Assembly (NCBI RefSeq): GCF_002532045.1 | Contig: NZ_NWTG01000018.1 | Location: 62,001-126,000, forward strand | Length of the DNA stretch: 64,000 nucleotides | Reading direction: 5' to 3' | From: Bradyrhizobium sp. C9 | GTDB lineage: Bacteria > Pseudomonadota > Alphaproteobacteria > Rhizobiales > Xanthobacteraceae | In this document: piece after piece, positions 9,028 to 17,512 of the stretch | How the letters are laid out: each line of letters opens with the position of its first letter | Position numbering within the stretch: the first letter of the stretch is position 1 | Notes under the pieces: generated by a model | Told to the model about the DNA's origin: nothing | Seen by the model: the letters and a program-made list of their open reading frames with translations, nothing else | Databases searched by the model: none | Program-made: the position numbers and the translations under genes

Positions 9028-9287
9028 GCGAGACGCAGAACCAGCTCGCGGTCGCATTGCATTACGACCACGCCGGCGCGCCGCGCGTGGTGGCGAAAGG
9101 CAAGGGCGCGATCGGCGCCAAGATCATCGAGGTCGCAAAGGCCAACGACATCCCGATCGAGGAGAACGAGGTTTTGGCCGGCGCGCTCTCCAACGTCGAG
9201 CTCGGCGACGAAATCCCGGCCGAGCTCTACAAGGCCGTCGCCGAAGTGCTGGTGTTCGTGCTGCGGATGTCGGGCCAGGCGCGCTAG
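9024..9287 (+). CDS. FlhB C-terminal-domain-like protein (EscU/YscU/HrcU family, short)
   Basis: This is an 87-residue protein homologous only to the cytoplasmic domain of FlhB/YscU. Visible family blocks are LAVALHYDHAGAPRVVAKG, the helix GAKIIEVAKANDIPIEENEVLAGAL and DEIPAELYKAVAEVLVFVLRM. The four membrane helices of FlhB are absent. The autocleavage NPTH tetrapeptide that should precede VAL is replaced by TQNQLA, so self-cleavage is not expected. Such stand-alone pieces are known as FlhX (Campylobacter) or YlqH (Bacillus). The ATG overlaps the FliK-like stop by four bases. Confidence 0.85.
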   Translation: MSETQNQLAVALHYDHAGAPRVVAKGKGAIGAKIIEVAKANDIPIEENEVLAGALSNVELGDEIPAELYKAVAEVLVFVLRMSGQAR

Positions 9288-9291
9288 CAAT

Positions 9292-9345
9292 AGCGTTTTC
9301 AAGCGGAGTGGGCACCGGTTCGCGCAAAGAAAACGCGTCAAACAA
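9292..9345 (-). repeat. Partial copy of the AGCGTTTTC... dispersed intergenic repeat
   Basis: AGCGTTTTCAAGCGGAGTGG and the following CACCGGTTCGCG...GAAAACGCGTCAAA match, in reverse orientation, the end of the element at 43914-44016. This copy keeps roughly half of the element and has several substitutions. It lies in the gap between the FlhB-like gene and the beta-lactamase. Confidence 0.75.
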
Positions 9346-9418
9346 GTGAGTCCCATTGCCATCCTTTCACCACGATGGCATCAGCATCGTCGCCAACCCG
9401 AATTAGCCAGGTCCTGTC

Positions 9419-10231
9419 GTGATCCATCGCCGCCATGCGCTCGGTCTGTTCGCTGCCGCCGCCATCCTGCCGTCGCGCAGCTTCGCCAACGTGTCGTACC
9501 AGCGCAGCGAGTTTCGCGAGGATCTGCAAAAGAGGTTCTTCGATCTCGGCACCGAGGGCACCTTCGTCGGCTACAAGATCGACGACTATCTGATCATCGC
9601 GAGCGACAAGGTTCGCTCGGGCGAGGGCAGGCTGCCGGCGTCGACCTTCAAGATCCCGAACGCGCTGATCGCGCTCGAGACCGGCGTGGTGCAGGACCCG
9701 GACAAAGACGTCTTCAAGTGGGATGGCACAACGCGCAGCATCGAGGCCTGGAACAGGGATCACACGCTGCGCTCGGCGATCGCGGTGTCGGCCTTCCCGG
9801 TGTTCCAGGAGATCGCCCGCCGGATCGGCGCGGAGCGGATGCAGAAGTATCTCGACACGATCGACTATGGCAACCGCGACATCGGCGGCGGCATCGACCA
9901 GTTCTGGGTGACCGGCAATCTGCGCGTCGACCCGGTGCAGCAGATCGATTTTCTCGACCGGCTGCGCCGCGGCGTGCTGCCGGTCGGCAAGCGCAGTCAG
10001 CAGCTGGTCTGCGACATCCTCCCTGTGACGAAGGTCGGCGACGCCGTCATTCGCGCCAAGACCGGATTGACCGACAAGGAGCACGGCTCGCTCGGCTGGC
10101 TGGTCGGCTGGGCCGAGAAGGGCAGCGACGTCACCGTGTTCGCGATGAACATGGACTGCAAGACTAAGGCGCAGATCGATGCGCGGATGAGCGTCACGCA
10201 GCAATGCCTCACCGATATCGTCGCACTGTGA
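9419..10231 (+). CDS. Class D (OXA-type) beta-lactamase
   Basis: The 270-residue exported serine beta-lactamase starts at GTG with a twin-arginine-like signal (HRRHALGLFAAAA, cleavage near residue 23). Class D motifs are present in order: S75-T-F-K78 (acylation serine and the lysine that is normally carboxylated), Y150-G-N152, DQFW with Trp163 that stabilises the carbamate, and K214-T-G216. The S-x-V motif reads S124-A-F126, so Val is replaced by Phe at a position lining the carboxylysine pocket. The length matches OXA enzymes. No regulator is adjacent and nothing suggests a mobile element, so this is probably a resident chromosomal enzyme. Confidence 0.93.
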   Translation: MIHRRHALGLFAAAAILPSRSFANVSYQRSEFREDLQKRFFDLGTEGTFVGYKIDDYLIIASDKVRSGEGRLPASTFKIPNALIALETGVVQDPDKDVFKWDGTTRSIEAWNRDHTLRSAIAVSAFPVFQEIARRIGAERMQKYLDTIDYGNRDIGGGIDQFWVTGNLRVDPVQQIDFLDRLRRGVLPVGKRSQQLVCDILPVTKVGDAVIRAKTGLTDKEHGSLGWLVGWAEKGSDVTVFAMNMDCKTKAQIDARMSVTQQCLTDIVAL

Positions 10232-10315
10232 CGATCTGATCTGCGTGCGCCGCGGCTGGTGAGTGCCGCGCCGCTCGACTAGCATCCTCCGATAAAAGCA
10301 AAATCGGAGGAAACC

Positions 10316-10972
10316 ATGCAATCAGTATCCGTCTGGCTGTCGTCGCTCACGCTGGCCGCAGCCGGCGGCTGGCTCGCGGCCACAATGTTCTCGGCGCCGG
10401 CCACCAGCAAGGAGCCGCGCTTCCCGCAGCTCACCATGGATCAGCTCAACGACCAGCAGCGGCCGCTCGGCGAAGCCATCATGAAGGTGTCGAGCGTCGG
10501 TATCGGCGGGCCCTACAATCCGATGATCCGCAGCCCGGTGCTCGGCCAGCGACTCTATGATCTGTTCTATTATCTGCGCTGGCAAACCTCGGTGCCGACC
10601 AGGCTCAACGAGTTCGCGATCCTGATCATCGGCCGGCAGTGGCGCTCGCAGGTCGAGTGGTTCGCGCATGCGCCGCTCGCGGCCAAGGCCGGCTTGTCGG
10701 CCGATGTCATTGCCGAGCTCAAGGCCGGCAACCGTCCGTCGAAAATGGCCGACGATGAGGCGGTGGTGTACGATTTCGTCACCGAGCTGACCACGACCAA
10801 GAAGGTCGCCGACGCGACCTATGCGCGGGCCAAGAATATCTTCAACGATCAGCAGATCGTCGATCTCACCGCGGTTGCCGGCAATTACGTGATGGTCGCA
10901 ATGCTGCTGGCGATGGCGGAAGAGACGGTGCCGCCGGGCAAGGAAGAGCCGTTCAAGGTCGGCGAGAAATAG
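10316..10972 (+). CDS. Exported carboxymuconolactone decarboxylase (CMD/AhpD-like) family protein
   Basis: This is a 218-residue protein with an N-terminal signal (about residues 1-31) and an all-helical CMD fold containing the segment LNEFAILIIGRQWRSQVEWFAHAPLAAKAGL, which resembles 4-carboxymuconolactone decarboxylase proteins. It lacks the CxxC of AhpD-type peroxidases, having Gln-Val-Glu-Trp-Phe-Ala-His instead, with His as the likely catalytic residue. A GGAGG ribosome site lies 5 bases before the ATG. Periplasmic location is inferred from the signal; the substrate is unknown. Confidence 0.85.
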   Translation: MQSVSVWLSSLTLAAAGGWLAATMFSAPATSKEPRFPQLTMDQLNDQQRPLGEAIMKVSSVGIGGPYNPMIRSPVLGQRLYDLFYYLRWQTSVPTRLNEFAILIIGRQWRSQVEWFAHAPLAAKAGLSADVIAELKAGNRPSKMADDEAVVYDFVTELTTTKKVADATYARAKNIFNDQQIVDLTAVAGNYVMVAMLLAMAEETVPPGKEEPFKVGEK

Positions 10973-10999
10973 GGCGCAGCCGCATCGATCGGGCGCGTC

Positions 11000-12403
11000 T
11001 CAGCGCCCGATCGCGCGCTGTAGCGCCGGCATCAGTTTCGGGTCGCGGCATTGCGCGACGTTGAAGCGCATGAAGCCGGTGGCCGATTGCGTGGTCGAGA
11101 ACACGTTGCCCGGCGCCAGCACGATGTTGTCGGCGAGCGCCGCGCGCGCGACGTCGGCGGAGTCGCAGCCGTCGGGCAGGCGGCACCAGAGCTGGAAGCC
11201 GCCGCGCGGCATCAGCCACGGCTCGATGCCGATGCGCTGCAGCTTCTCGCCGACGTCGCGGCGGGCCCGCACCAGCCGCCGGCGCAGCTCCTCGACATGC
11301 TTGCGGTAGAAGCCGGTGGCCAAAACGCTCGCGATGATTTCGGTCGCGACCGCACAGGGGCCGCCGAACCCGGTCGCGACCTGCAGGTCGACCAGCTGCT
11401 CGATCCAGTCGGCGCGGCCTGCGATGAAGCCGCAGCGCAGCGATGCCGACAGCGTCTTGGAGAAGCTGCCGATCCGGATCACGCGGTTCAGTCCGTCGAG
11501 CGCTGCGAGCCGTGCCGACGGCTCCGGCTCGAAATCGGCAAAGATGTCGTCCTCGACGATCGTCAGGTCATATGCCGCCGCGGCATTCAGCACGCGGTGC
11601 GCGGTCTGCGGCGACATCGTCGCCCCGGTCGGATTGTGCAGCCCTGATACGGTGATGTAGAGCCGCGGCCGCTCGGCCTCGAGCACGGCCTCGAAGCTTG
11701 TGATATCGGGCCCTGATGGCGTGTAGGGCACGCTGACCAGCTTGACCTGATGGGCGCGCAGCAGCGCGCGGAAATTGAAATAGCAGGGATCGTCGACCAG
11801 CACCGTGTCGCCGGGCCGCAGCAGGAAGCGGCAGATCAGGTCGATCGCCTGGGTGCCGGACATCGTCAGCAGCACTTGCTCGGGCGACACTTCGAGGCCT
11901 TCGTCGGCGAACCGCGCCATCAGCATGCGGCGCAGCGCCAGCGAGCCGCGCGTCGCACCGTAGTCGGCGAGCACAGCGTCCTCGGCCCGCGCCAGGTTGC
12001 GGAACGCGCGCCGTAGCGCCTCGGTCGGCATCCAGTCGGCGGGCAGCCAGCCGCAGCCCGGCTTCAGCGCGCCGCTCGCGGCGTCGAGCGATTGCCGCGA
12101 CACCCAGAACGGATCGACGGCGCGGTCGTGCTGCGGCTGGTCCCTCGTGAGCGCCAGCGGCGGCAATGCCGCGGACGAGACATAGAAGCCCGAGCCCGGC
12201 CGCGCCCGGATCAGGCCCTCGGCGGCGAGCCGGTCATAGGCCTCGACCACGGTCGAGGGCGAGACGCCCATGGTCGCGGCGAAGCTGCGGATCGAGGGCA
12301 GGCGGTCGTCGGCGGCGAGCGCGCGGCTCGCGATCCTGGCGCGGATCGCGTTCATCACGTCGGTGGTTCGGGTCGCCTTCGGCGCACTGGATGGTTGCCG
12401 CAA
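11000..12403 (-). CDS. MocR-type regulator: GntR winged helix fused to class I aminotransferase
   Basis: The 467-residue protein has a GntR DNA-binding head (about residues 15-80: LPSIRSFAATMGVSPSTVVEAYDRLAAEGLIRARPGSGFYV). An aminotransferase class I domain follows, with VDDPCYFNF, SGLHNPTGATMS, the PLP-contacting VEDDIF and the Schiff-base lysine in IGSFSKTLS. MocR/PdxR/GabR proteins sense amine or PLP-derived ligands through this domain. The start codon is TTG with AAAGGTAGG upstream; a GTG-ATG pair at 12358/12355 is the alternative. It is divergently transcribed from an EamA exporter, its likely target. Confidence 0.9.
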   Translation of the reverse strand: MRQPSSAPKATRTTDVMNAIRARIASRALAADDRLPSIRSFAATMGVSPSTVVEAYDRLAAEGLIRARPGSGFYVSSAALPPLALTRDQPQHDRAVDPFWVSRQSLDAASGALKPGCGWLPADWMPTEALRRAFRNLARAEDAVLADYGATRGSLALRRMLMARFADEGLEVSPEQVLLTMSGTQAIDLICRFLLRPGDTVLVDDPCYFNFRALLRAHQVKLVSVPYTPSGPDITSFEAVLEAERPRLYITVSGLHNPTGATMSPQTAHRVLNAAAAYDLTIVEDDIFADFEPEPSARLAALDGLNRVIRIGSFSKTLSASLRCGFIAGRADWIEQLVDLQVATGFGGPCAVATEIIASVLATGFYRKHVEELRRRLVRARRDVGEKLQRIGIEPWLMPRGGFQLWCRLPDGCDSADVARAALADNIVLAPGNVFSTTQSATGFMRFNVAQCRDPKLMPALQRAIGR

Positions 12404-12509
12404 GTGTGTGCCTACCTTTACCGATACAGTTTGACGATATTGTACTGATCCGTAGCTGCCTTGGCCAGCCCGCCGCCGCTATCTTCGCCCGCGAAAGACG
12501 AGGTGTGCG
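12404..12509. promoter_or_regulatory. Divergent promoter/operator between MocR regulator and EamA exporter
   Basis: The 106-base gap holds an AT-richer core (12413-12455) with TACCGATACAGT followed by a TTGACG hexamer and TTGTACTGATCC. The two GATACAGT/GTACTGAT half-sites are the natural candidates for a MocR operator. No experiment or alignment supports the exact site. Confidence 0.4.
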
Positions 12510-13436
12510 ATGAGCGATTCCAAGACGTTGTCGGGGAAGTCTCCGTCGGGGAAGTCCTGGGCGGGCGAGGGGCGCGGTGGCGCTTCGCTGGAGGGCTGGG
12601 GCAGCGGCCTGCTCGGCGTGATCATCTTCAGCGGCTCGCTGCCGGCGACCCGCGTCGCGGTCGCCGGGTTTACGCCGCTGTTTTTGACCTCGGCACGCGC
12701 CGTCATCGCGGCGTTGCTCGGCGCCGTATTGCTGGCGGTGCTGCGCCAGCCCTGGCCGCAGCGCAAGGACCTGGTGTCGCTGACCATCGTCGCCCTCGGC
12801 GTCGTGATCGGCTTTCCGCTGCTGACCGCGCTGGCGCTGCAGCACATCACCTCGGCGCACTCGATCGTGTTCATCGGGCTGCTGCCGCTGTCGACCGCGG
12901 TGTTCGGCGTGCTGCGCGGCGGCGAGCGGCCGAAGCCGCTGTTCTGGCTGTTCTCCTGTATCGGCAGCGCGACGGTCGGCGCCTTCGCCCTGTCGGGTGA
13001 CGGATCGGCATCGCTGACCGGCGACTTGCTGATGGTCGCCGCCATCATCGTCTGCGGCCTCGGCTATGCCGAGGGCGCGGCGCTGTCGCGCCGGCTCGGC
13101 GGCTGGCAGGTGATCTCCTGGGCGCTGGTGCTCTCGGTGCCGGTGGTGCTCGTGATGACCATCATGACGCTGCCGTCGAGCTGGCAGGGCATCGGCGCGC
13201 CGGCCTGGCTCGGGCTCGCCTATGTCTCGATCTTCAGCATGCTGGTCGGCTTCGTGTTCTGGTATCGCGGCCTTGCGCTCGGCGGCATCGCCAGCGTCGG
13301 CCAGTTGCAGCTGCTGCAGCCGTTCTTCGGGCTCGCGCTGGCCGGGCTGCTGCTGCACGAGCCGGTCGCCTGGTCGATGATCGCAGCGACCATGTTGGTC
13401 GTCGTCTGCGTGGTGTTCGCGCGCCGCTACGCCTGA
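12510..13436 (+). CDS. DMT-superfamily (EamA) transporter
   Basis: This 308-residue polytopic membrane protein has about ten hydrophobic segments arranged as two EamA repeats (about residues 34-160 and 170-305). Typical blocks are FSGSLPATRVAVAGFTPLFL, LTALALQHITSAHSIVFIGLLP and, in the second half, VGFVFWYRGLALGGIASVGQ with LLLHEPVAW. It probably exports amino acids or other small metabolites. Divergence from a MocR regulator fits control by an amine or amino-acid ligand. Confidence 0.88.
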   Translation: MSDSKTLSGKSPSGKSWAGEGRGGASLEGWGSGLLGVIIFSGSLPATRVAVAGFTPLFLTSARAVIAALLGAVLLAVLRQPWPQRKDLVSLTIVALGVVIGFPLLTALALQHITSAHSIVFIGLLPLSTAVFGVLRGGERPKPLFWLFSCIGSATVGAFALSGDGSASLTGDLLMVAAIIVCGLGYAEGAALSRRLGGWQVISWALVLSVPVVLVMTIMTLPSSWQGIGAPAWLGLAYVSIFSMLVGFVFWYRGLALGGIASVGQLQLLQPFFGLALAGLLLHEPVAWSMIAATMLVVVCVVFARRYA

Positions 13437-13439
13437 CGG

Positions 13440-14441
13440 CTAGCCCAGCTTGAACAACGTCTGCAGGAAATCGCTGACTGCCTTGCGGGCCTCGAGCGCG
13501 GTGGTCGGGTTGCCGCCGACATGCGGGCTCAACTCGACGCAGGGATCCTTGTAGCTGAACGGGGTCTGCGTCGCCGCGTTCAGCAGCACGCCGCCTTCGC
13601 CTTCCTTGATGGTGCAATGGCGCACGGTCTGCGATCCCGTTGCCTCCACCACCGTGCTGTTGCCGATCAGGCCGGCATCGAAGCCATGCGCGGAGTCCGG
13701 ATATTCGGTCAGTACTACGTCGCGCTTGGCGGCCGCGAGGCGCGCGACGTAGGCCTTGCAGCTTGCGACCGGATTGTAGTCGTCGGGCGTACCGTGAAAG
13801 ATCCGGATCGGGCGCGCCGCGACCTCGGTGTCGGAGAGATAGCTGGTCGAGCAGTCCGGATAGAACGGGACGTAGGCGGCGAACTGCACGCCGGACTTGT
13901 TCCAGAGCTTGTTGAAGCGGTCGAGGCTGGCATAAAGCGTAGCCTGGCCGCCGCGCGAAAATCCCATCAGCACGATGCGTTCGGGATCGACCCGCGGATG
14001 CTTCGCGAGGATCTCCAACGCATGATAGATGTCGACGATGAGGTTGAGCCGGCCGAGCAGCGCCTGGTTCGGCCCGGTCGCGGTCAGGCCGCGGCCGGAG
14101 AAGCCGTCGATCACGAAGGTCGAGATGCCCATGGCGTTGAAATGGCGGACCCAGCCGTCCATCCCGGCGCCGACGCCGCTTGAGCCGTGCATCAGCACCA
14201 CGACCGGCAGCCGGCCGCTGCCTTGCGCGATGCGGAATTCGCCGCCGACGGTGACCGGCTTGCCATTGCTGTCGCCGGTCAGGAACTGGTGGTCGGAAAT
14301 CGTCACCGAGGGGATGGCGTAGATCTCGGTGCGCGCCGCGATCTCCTTCGGGATCTGCTGGGCGCTGGTCTCGATGCAAGCGAGCAGCAGCACGCCGAGA
14401 AGCACTGCGCCAATGGCTGTCGAGCGACCGTAGCTGAACAT
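13440..14441 (-). CDS. Dienelactone hydrolase-like alpha/beta hydrolase, exported
   Basis: The 333-residue protein has an N-terminal signal (about residues 1-27). The alpha/beta-hydrolase core shows the oxyanion-side loop LMHGSSGVG, the nucleophile elbow GFSRGG (G-x-S-x-G) and IFHGTPDDYNP carrying the acid residue; the late DSAHGFDAG supplies the histidine. This is the dienelactone hydrolase arrangement, although these lack the cysteine nucleophile of classic DLH. Four cysteines in the mature part may form disulfides. A GGGGGAG site precedes the ATG. Confidence 0.83.
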   Translation of the reverse strand: MFSYGRSTAIGAVLLGVLLLACIETSAQQIPKEIAARTEIYAIPSVTISDHQFLTGDSNGKPVTVGGEFRIAQGSGRLPVVVLMHGSSGVGAGMDGWVRHFNAMGISTFVIDGFSGRGLTATGPNQALLGRLNLIVDIYHALEILAKHPRVDPERIVLMGFSRGGQATLYASLDRFNKLWNKSGVQFAAYVPFYPDCSTSYLSDTEVAARPIRIFHGTPDDYNPVASCKAYVARLAAAKRDVVLTEYPDSAHGFDAGLIGNSTVVEATGSQTVRHCTIKEGEGGVLLNAATQTPFSYKDPCVELSPHVGGNPTTALEARKAVSDFLQTLFKLG

Positions 14442-14602
14442 GATCTCCCCCTGTGACCCGGCCGAATTGTAAAGCGCGCGCTAACCATGCCAAGCGGTAA
14501 TTCGTGCCGCGCGCAGCACGGCCCCGCACGGCTATGGATCAGCTTTCAGTGATCCTTAAGTCGAACTTCCGACCATGCGCGCCGACGCGACACGAGGGGC
14601 CG

Positions 14603-15406
14603 ATGCCATTCAGGTTGATTGCGCCTGACGCGGTCAGGTCGGAAAGCCAGCGCGCACTGCTGACTTATTGGGACCAGCTGTCGGCCGGCCGGCCATTTCC
14701 CGCTTTCGCCGAGCTGAAACCGGATCCCGCGATGCACGATCCCCGGCAACTCGTCGCATGGGCGGTCGAAGGCGAGGGACGTCTGCGCAAATTCCGCGCG
14801 ATGTATCAGGGTGAGCATGTCGCCGAGGCGTTCAATTCCGACTGGGCAGGCAAGACCATGGAGCAGGTGGTCTCGATGGCGCTCCGGCGCATTACGCTGG
14901 CGCCGGCGAAGCGATGCGCGACGAGCGGCTGTGCAGTGTACATGGTCTTCTCGACCATCGATGCCAACGATCGGCAAGTCGATTGCGAGCGGCTGCTGCT
15001 GCCGTTCGGCAGCGACGGCAAGAAGGTCGAGCATCTGCTGGCGTCCCTGCAATTGACCGTGGTCGGAAGCCGGCCACGCATTCTCAAGCATTTCGACATG
15101 CAGGCGGACGTGCGGCTGCAAGGCAGGATCCGCGCCGGCTTCTCGACCGGTGCGACCAGCGAGGCCGCTGGCGACCAGCGCAGGGCCCTCAGGCGCAACG
15201 TTACGCGCGCGGCGCGGATCAGCTTTGCCCGGCGCGGCATGACCTGCATCGTGCGCAACCTCTCCGCGACCGGCGCCGCGGTCGAGGCGACGAATCCCGC
15301 TGTCATCCCCAACAGCTTCAGCCTCGTGCTGGAAATGGAGACGACGGAGCGGCATTGCCGCGTGATCTGGCGCAGGAAAGGCCGGATCGGCGTCCAGTTC
15401 AGCTGA
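14603..15406 (+). CDS. PAS-like/PilZ domain protein
   Basis: The 267-residue protein has a PAS_5-like N-terminal half (about residues 1-150, starting with RALLTYWDQLSAGRPFPAFAEL). Its C-terminal PilZ domain (about 185-265) has RRALRRNVTRAARIS as the RxxxR element and NLSATGAAVE as the D/NxSxxG element. PilZ domains bind cyclic di-GMP; here the usual Asp of the second motif is Asn, so binding should be tested. The ATG at 14603 has a GAGGGG site, whereas the upstream open extension looks non-coding. It converges on, and overlaps by 8 bases, the DUF4260 gene. Confidence 0.8.
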   Translation: MPFRLIAPDAVRSESQRALLTYWDQLSAGRPFPAFAELKPDPAMHDPRQLVAWAVEGEGRLRKFRAMYQGEHVAEAFNSDWAGKTMEQVVSMALRRITLAPAKRCATSGCAVYMVFSTIDANDRQVDCERLLLPFGSDGKKVEHLLASLQLTVVGSRPRILKHFDMQADVRLQGRIRAGFSTGATSEAAGDQRRALRRNVTRAARISFARRGMTCIVRNLSATGAAVEATNPAVIPNSFSLVLEMETTERHCRVIWRRKGRIGVQFS

Positions 15407-15800
15407 GCTTTCCGATCCGCCCGAGATGGGTGAAGCCAAACCCTCTTGAGTATTTCAGCCCGTAGCCGAGCGCGCGGTCGATCCCGATATGGGCGAGCCA
15501 GATCATCGCGATCGAGAGCACCAGCGGCCCTTCACCGGCAAAACCCAGCGTCATCAGCGCCACCGGCGCCAGATAGGTGTGGGCGGCGTTGTAGGCGATG
15601 GCGCCGGCCCGCGCGCTGATCAGGTAAGCGGCAAAGCTGATGTCCGGCACCAGGAACAGCAGGACATAGACCAGCCAGGAACCCTCCCACTTGTAGTAGA
15701 GCACGGTCATTCCGACGAACAGCACCAGCCCCTCCAGCCGGAGCAGGGTGCGCACCCCGCCGGTGGCGGCGCCGGTCTCGGCCGTGGTCGTATCAGTCAT
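15399..15800 (-). CDS. DUF4260 membrane protein
   Basis: This 133-residue protein has about four hydrophobic helices and the DUF4260 family features EGLVLFVGMTVLYY, FLVPDISFAAYLI, a conserved YNAAHTYLAP, and WLAHIGIDRALGYGLKY near the C-terminus. Function of the family is unknown. The 3' end overlaps the PilZ gene tail to tail. Confidence 0.85.
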   Translation of the reverse strand: MTDTTTAETGAATGGVRTLLRLEGLVLFVGMTVLYYKWEGSWLVYVLLFLVPDISFAAYLISARAGAIAYNAAHTYLAPVALMTLGFAGEGPLVLSIAMIWLAHIGIDRALGYGLKYSRGFGFTHLGRIGKLS

Positions 15801-15960
15801 CGCTGTCTCCCCAGATGTCGGAAAATCCTACCGTTTCTGCGTCCGAACCCGGTCACAAGCGCCTTTCCGGTTCCGAAATGGCCGTGCTAAAGCCATTCCG
15901 AACGAAGCGGGCCCCGGCCCGCGCCGGGACGCGGACTGTAGCTAACACGGGCGGAAACAA

Positions 15961-17493
15961 ATGAAAGACATCCTCGACACCCTCGAAGAGCGGCGCGCCG
16001 GCGCCAAGCTGGGCGGCGGCGAAAAGCGCATCGAGGCGCAGCACGCCCGCGGCAAGCTCACCGCCCGCGAGCGAATCGAGCTGCTGCTGGACAAGGGCTC
16101 GTTCGAGGAATTCGACATGTTCGTCGAGCACCGCTCGATCGAGTTCGGCATGGAGAAGACCAAGATTCCCGGCGACGGCGTCGTCACCGGTTGGGGCACG
16201 GTCAACGGCCGCAAGACTTTTGTCTTTGCCAAGGATTTTACAGTTTTCGGCGGCTCGCTCTCCGAAACCCACGCACTGAAGATCACAAAGCTTCAGGACA
16301 TGGCGATGAAGGCGAGGGCGCCGATCATCGGTCTCTATGACGCCGGCGGCGCGCGCATCCAGGAGGGCGTCGCTGCGCTCGCGGGCTATTCCTACGTGTT
16401 CCGCCGCAACGTGCAGGCCTCGGGCGTGATCCCGCAGATCTCCGTCATCATGGGTCCCTGCGCCGGCGGCGACGTCTATTCGCCTGCGATGACCGACTTC
16501 ATCTTCATGGTGAAGAACACCAGCTACATGTTCGTCACCGGCCCGGACGTCGTGAAGACCGTCACCAACGAGGTGGTGACGGCGGAAGAACTCGGCGGCG
16601 CCTCGGTGCACGCGACGCGCTCCTCGATCGCCGACGGCGCGTTCGAGAACGATGTCGATGCACTGTTGCAGATGCGCCGCCTGATCGACTTCCTGCCGTC
16701 CAACAACACCGACGGCGTGCCGGAATGGCCGAGCTTCGACGATATCGGCCGGGTCGACATGTCCTTGGACACGCTGATCCCCGACAATCCGAACAAGCCC
16801 TACGACATGAAGGAACTGATCCTGAAGGTCGTCGACGAAGGCGACTTCTTCGAGATCTCGGAGACTTTTGCGAAGAACATCGTCACCGGCTTCGGCCGCA
16901 TCGCCGGCCGCACCGTCGGCTTCGTCGCAAACCAGCCGATGGTGCTGGCGGGCGTGCTCGACAGCGACGCCTCGCGCAAGGCCGCGCGCTTCGTGCGCTT
17001 TTGTGACGCCTTCAACATCCCGATCGTCACCTTCGTCGACGTGCCGGGCTTCCTGCCCGGAACCGCGCAGGAATATGGCGGCCTGATCAAGCACGGCGCG
17101 AAACTCTTGTTCGCCTATTCGCAGTGCACGGTGCCGCTCGTCACCATCATCACCCGCAAGGCCTATGGCGGCGCCTTCGACGTGATGGCCTCGAAGGAAA
17201 TCGGCGCCGACATGAACTACGCCTGGCCGACCGCCCAGATCGCCGTGATGGGTGCCAAGGGCGCGGTGGAGATCATCTTCCGCTCTGACATCGGCGACCC
17301 CGACAAGATCGCTGCGCGCACCAAGGAATACGAAGACCGCTTCCTGTCGCCCTTCATCGCCGCCGAGCGCGGCTACATCGACGACGTCATCATGCCGCAT
17401 TCGACGCGGCGGCGGATCGCACGGGCGCTGGCGATGCTCAGGGACAAGAAGGTCGAGATCCCCGCGAAGAAGCACGACAATCTGCCGTTGTGA
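15961..17493 (+). CDS. pccB: Acyl-CoA carboxylase beta subunit (propionyl-CoA carboxylase type)
   Basis: The 510-residue carboxyltransferase subunit has the family N-terminus GGGEKRIEAQHARGKLTARERIELLLD. It also has the first acyl-CoA/oxyanion loop DAGGARIQEGV, the GPCAGGDVYSPAMTDF block and the second oxyanion loop PGFLPGTAQEYGGLIKHGAKLLFAY. It transfers carboxyl groups from carboxybiotin to propionyl-CoA (or a related acyl-CoA) in a complex with a biotin carboxylase/BCCP subunit (PccA). The alpha subunit is not in the adjacent kilobases, as is common in rhizobia. Length matches PccB. Confidence 0.93.
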   Translation: MKDILDTLEERRAGAKLGGGEKRIEAQHARGKLTARERIELLLDKGSFEEFDMFVEHRSIEFGMEKTKIPGDGVVTGWGTVNGRKTFVFAKDFTVFGGSLSETHALKITKLQDMAMKARAPIIGLYDAGGARIQEGVAALAGYSYVFRRNVQASGVIPQISVIMGPCAGGDVYSPAMTDFIFMVKNTSYMFVTGPDVVKTVTNEVVTAEELGGASVHATRSSIADGAFENDVDALLQMRRLIDFLPSNNTDGVPEWPSFDDIGRVDMSLDTLIPDNPNKPYDMKELILKVVDEGDFFEISETFAKNIVTGFGRIAGRTVGFVANQPMVLAGVLDSDASRKAARFVRFCDAFNIPIVTFVDVPGFLPGTAQEYGGLIKHGAKLLFAYSQCTVPLVTIITRKAYGGAFDVMASKEIGADMNYAWPTAQIAVMGAKGAVEIIFRSDIGDPDKIAARTKEYEDRFLSPFIAAERGYIDDVIMPHSTRRRIARALAMLRDKKVEIPAKKHDNLPL

Positions 17494-17512
17494 GGAGCAT
17501 CGTAAGCGAAGC

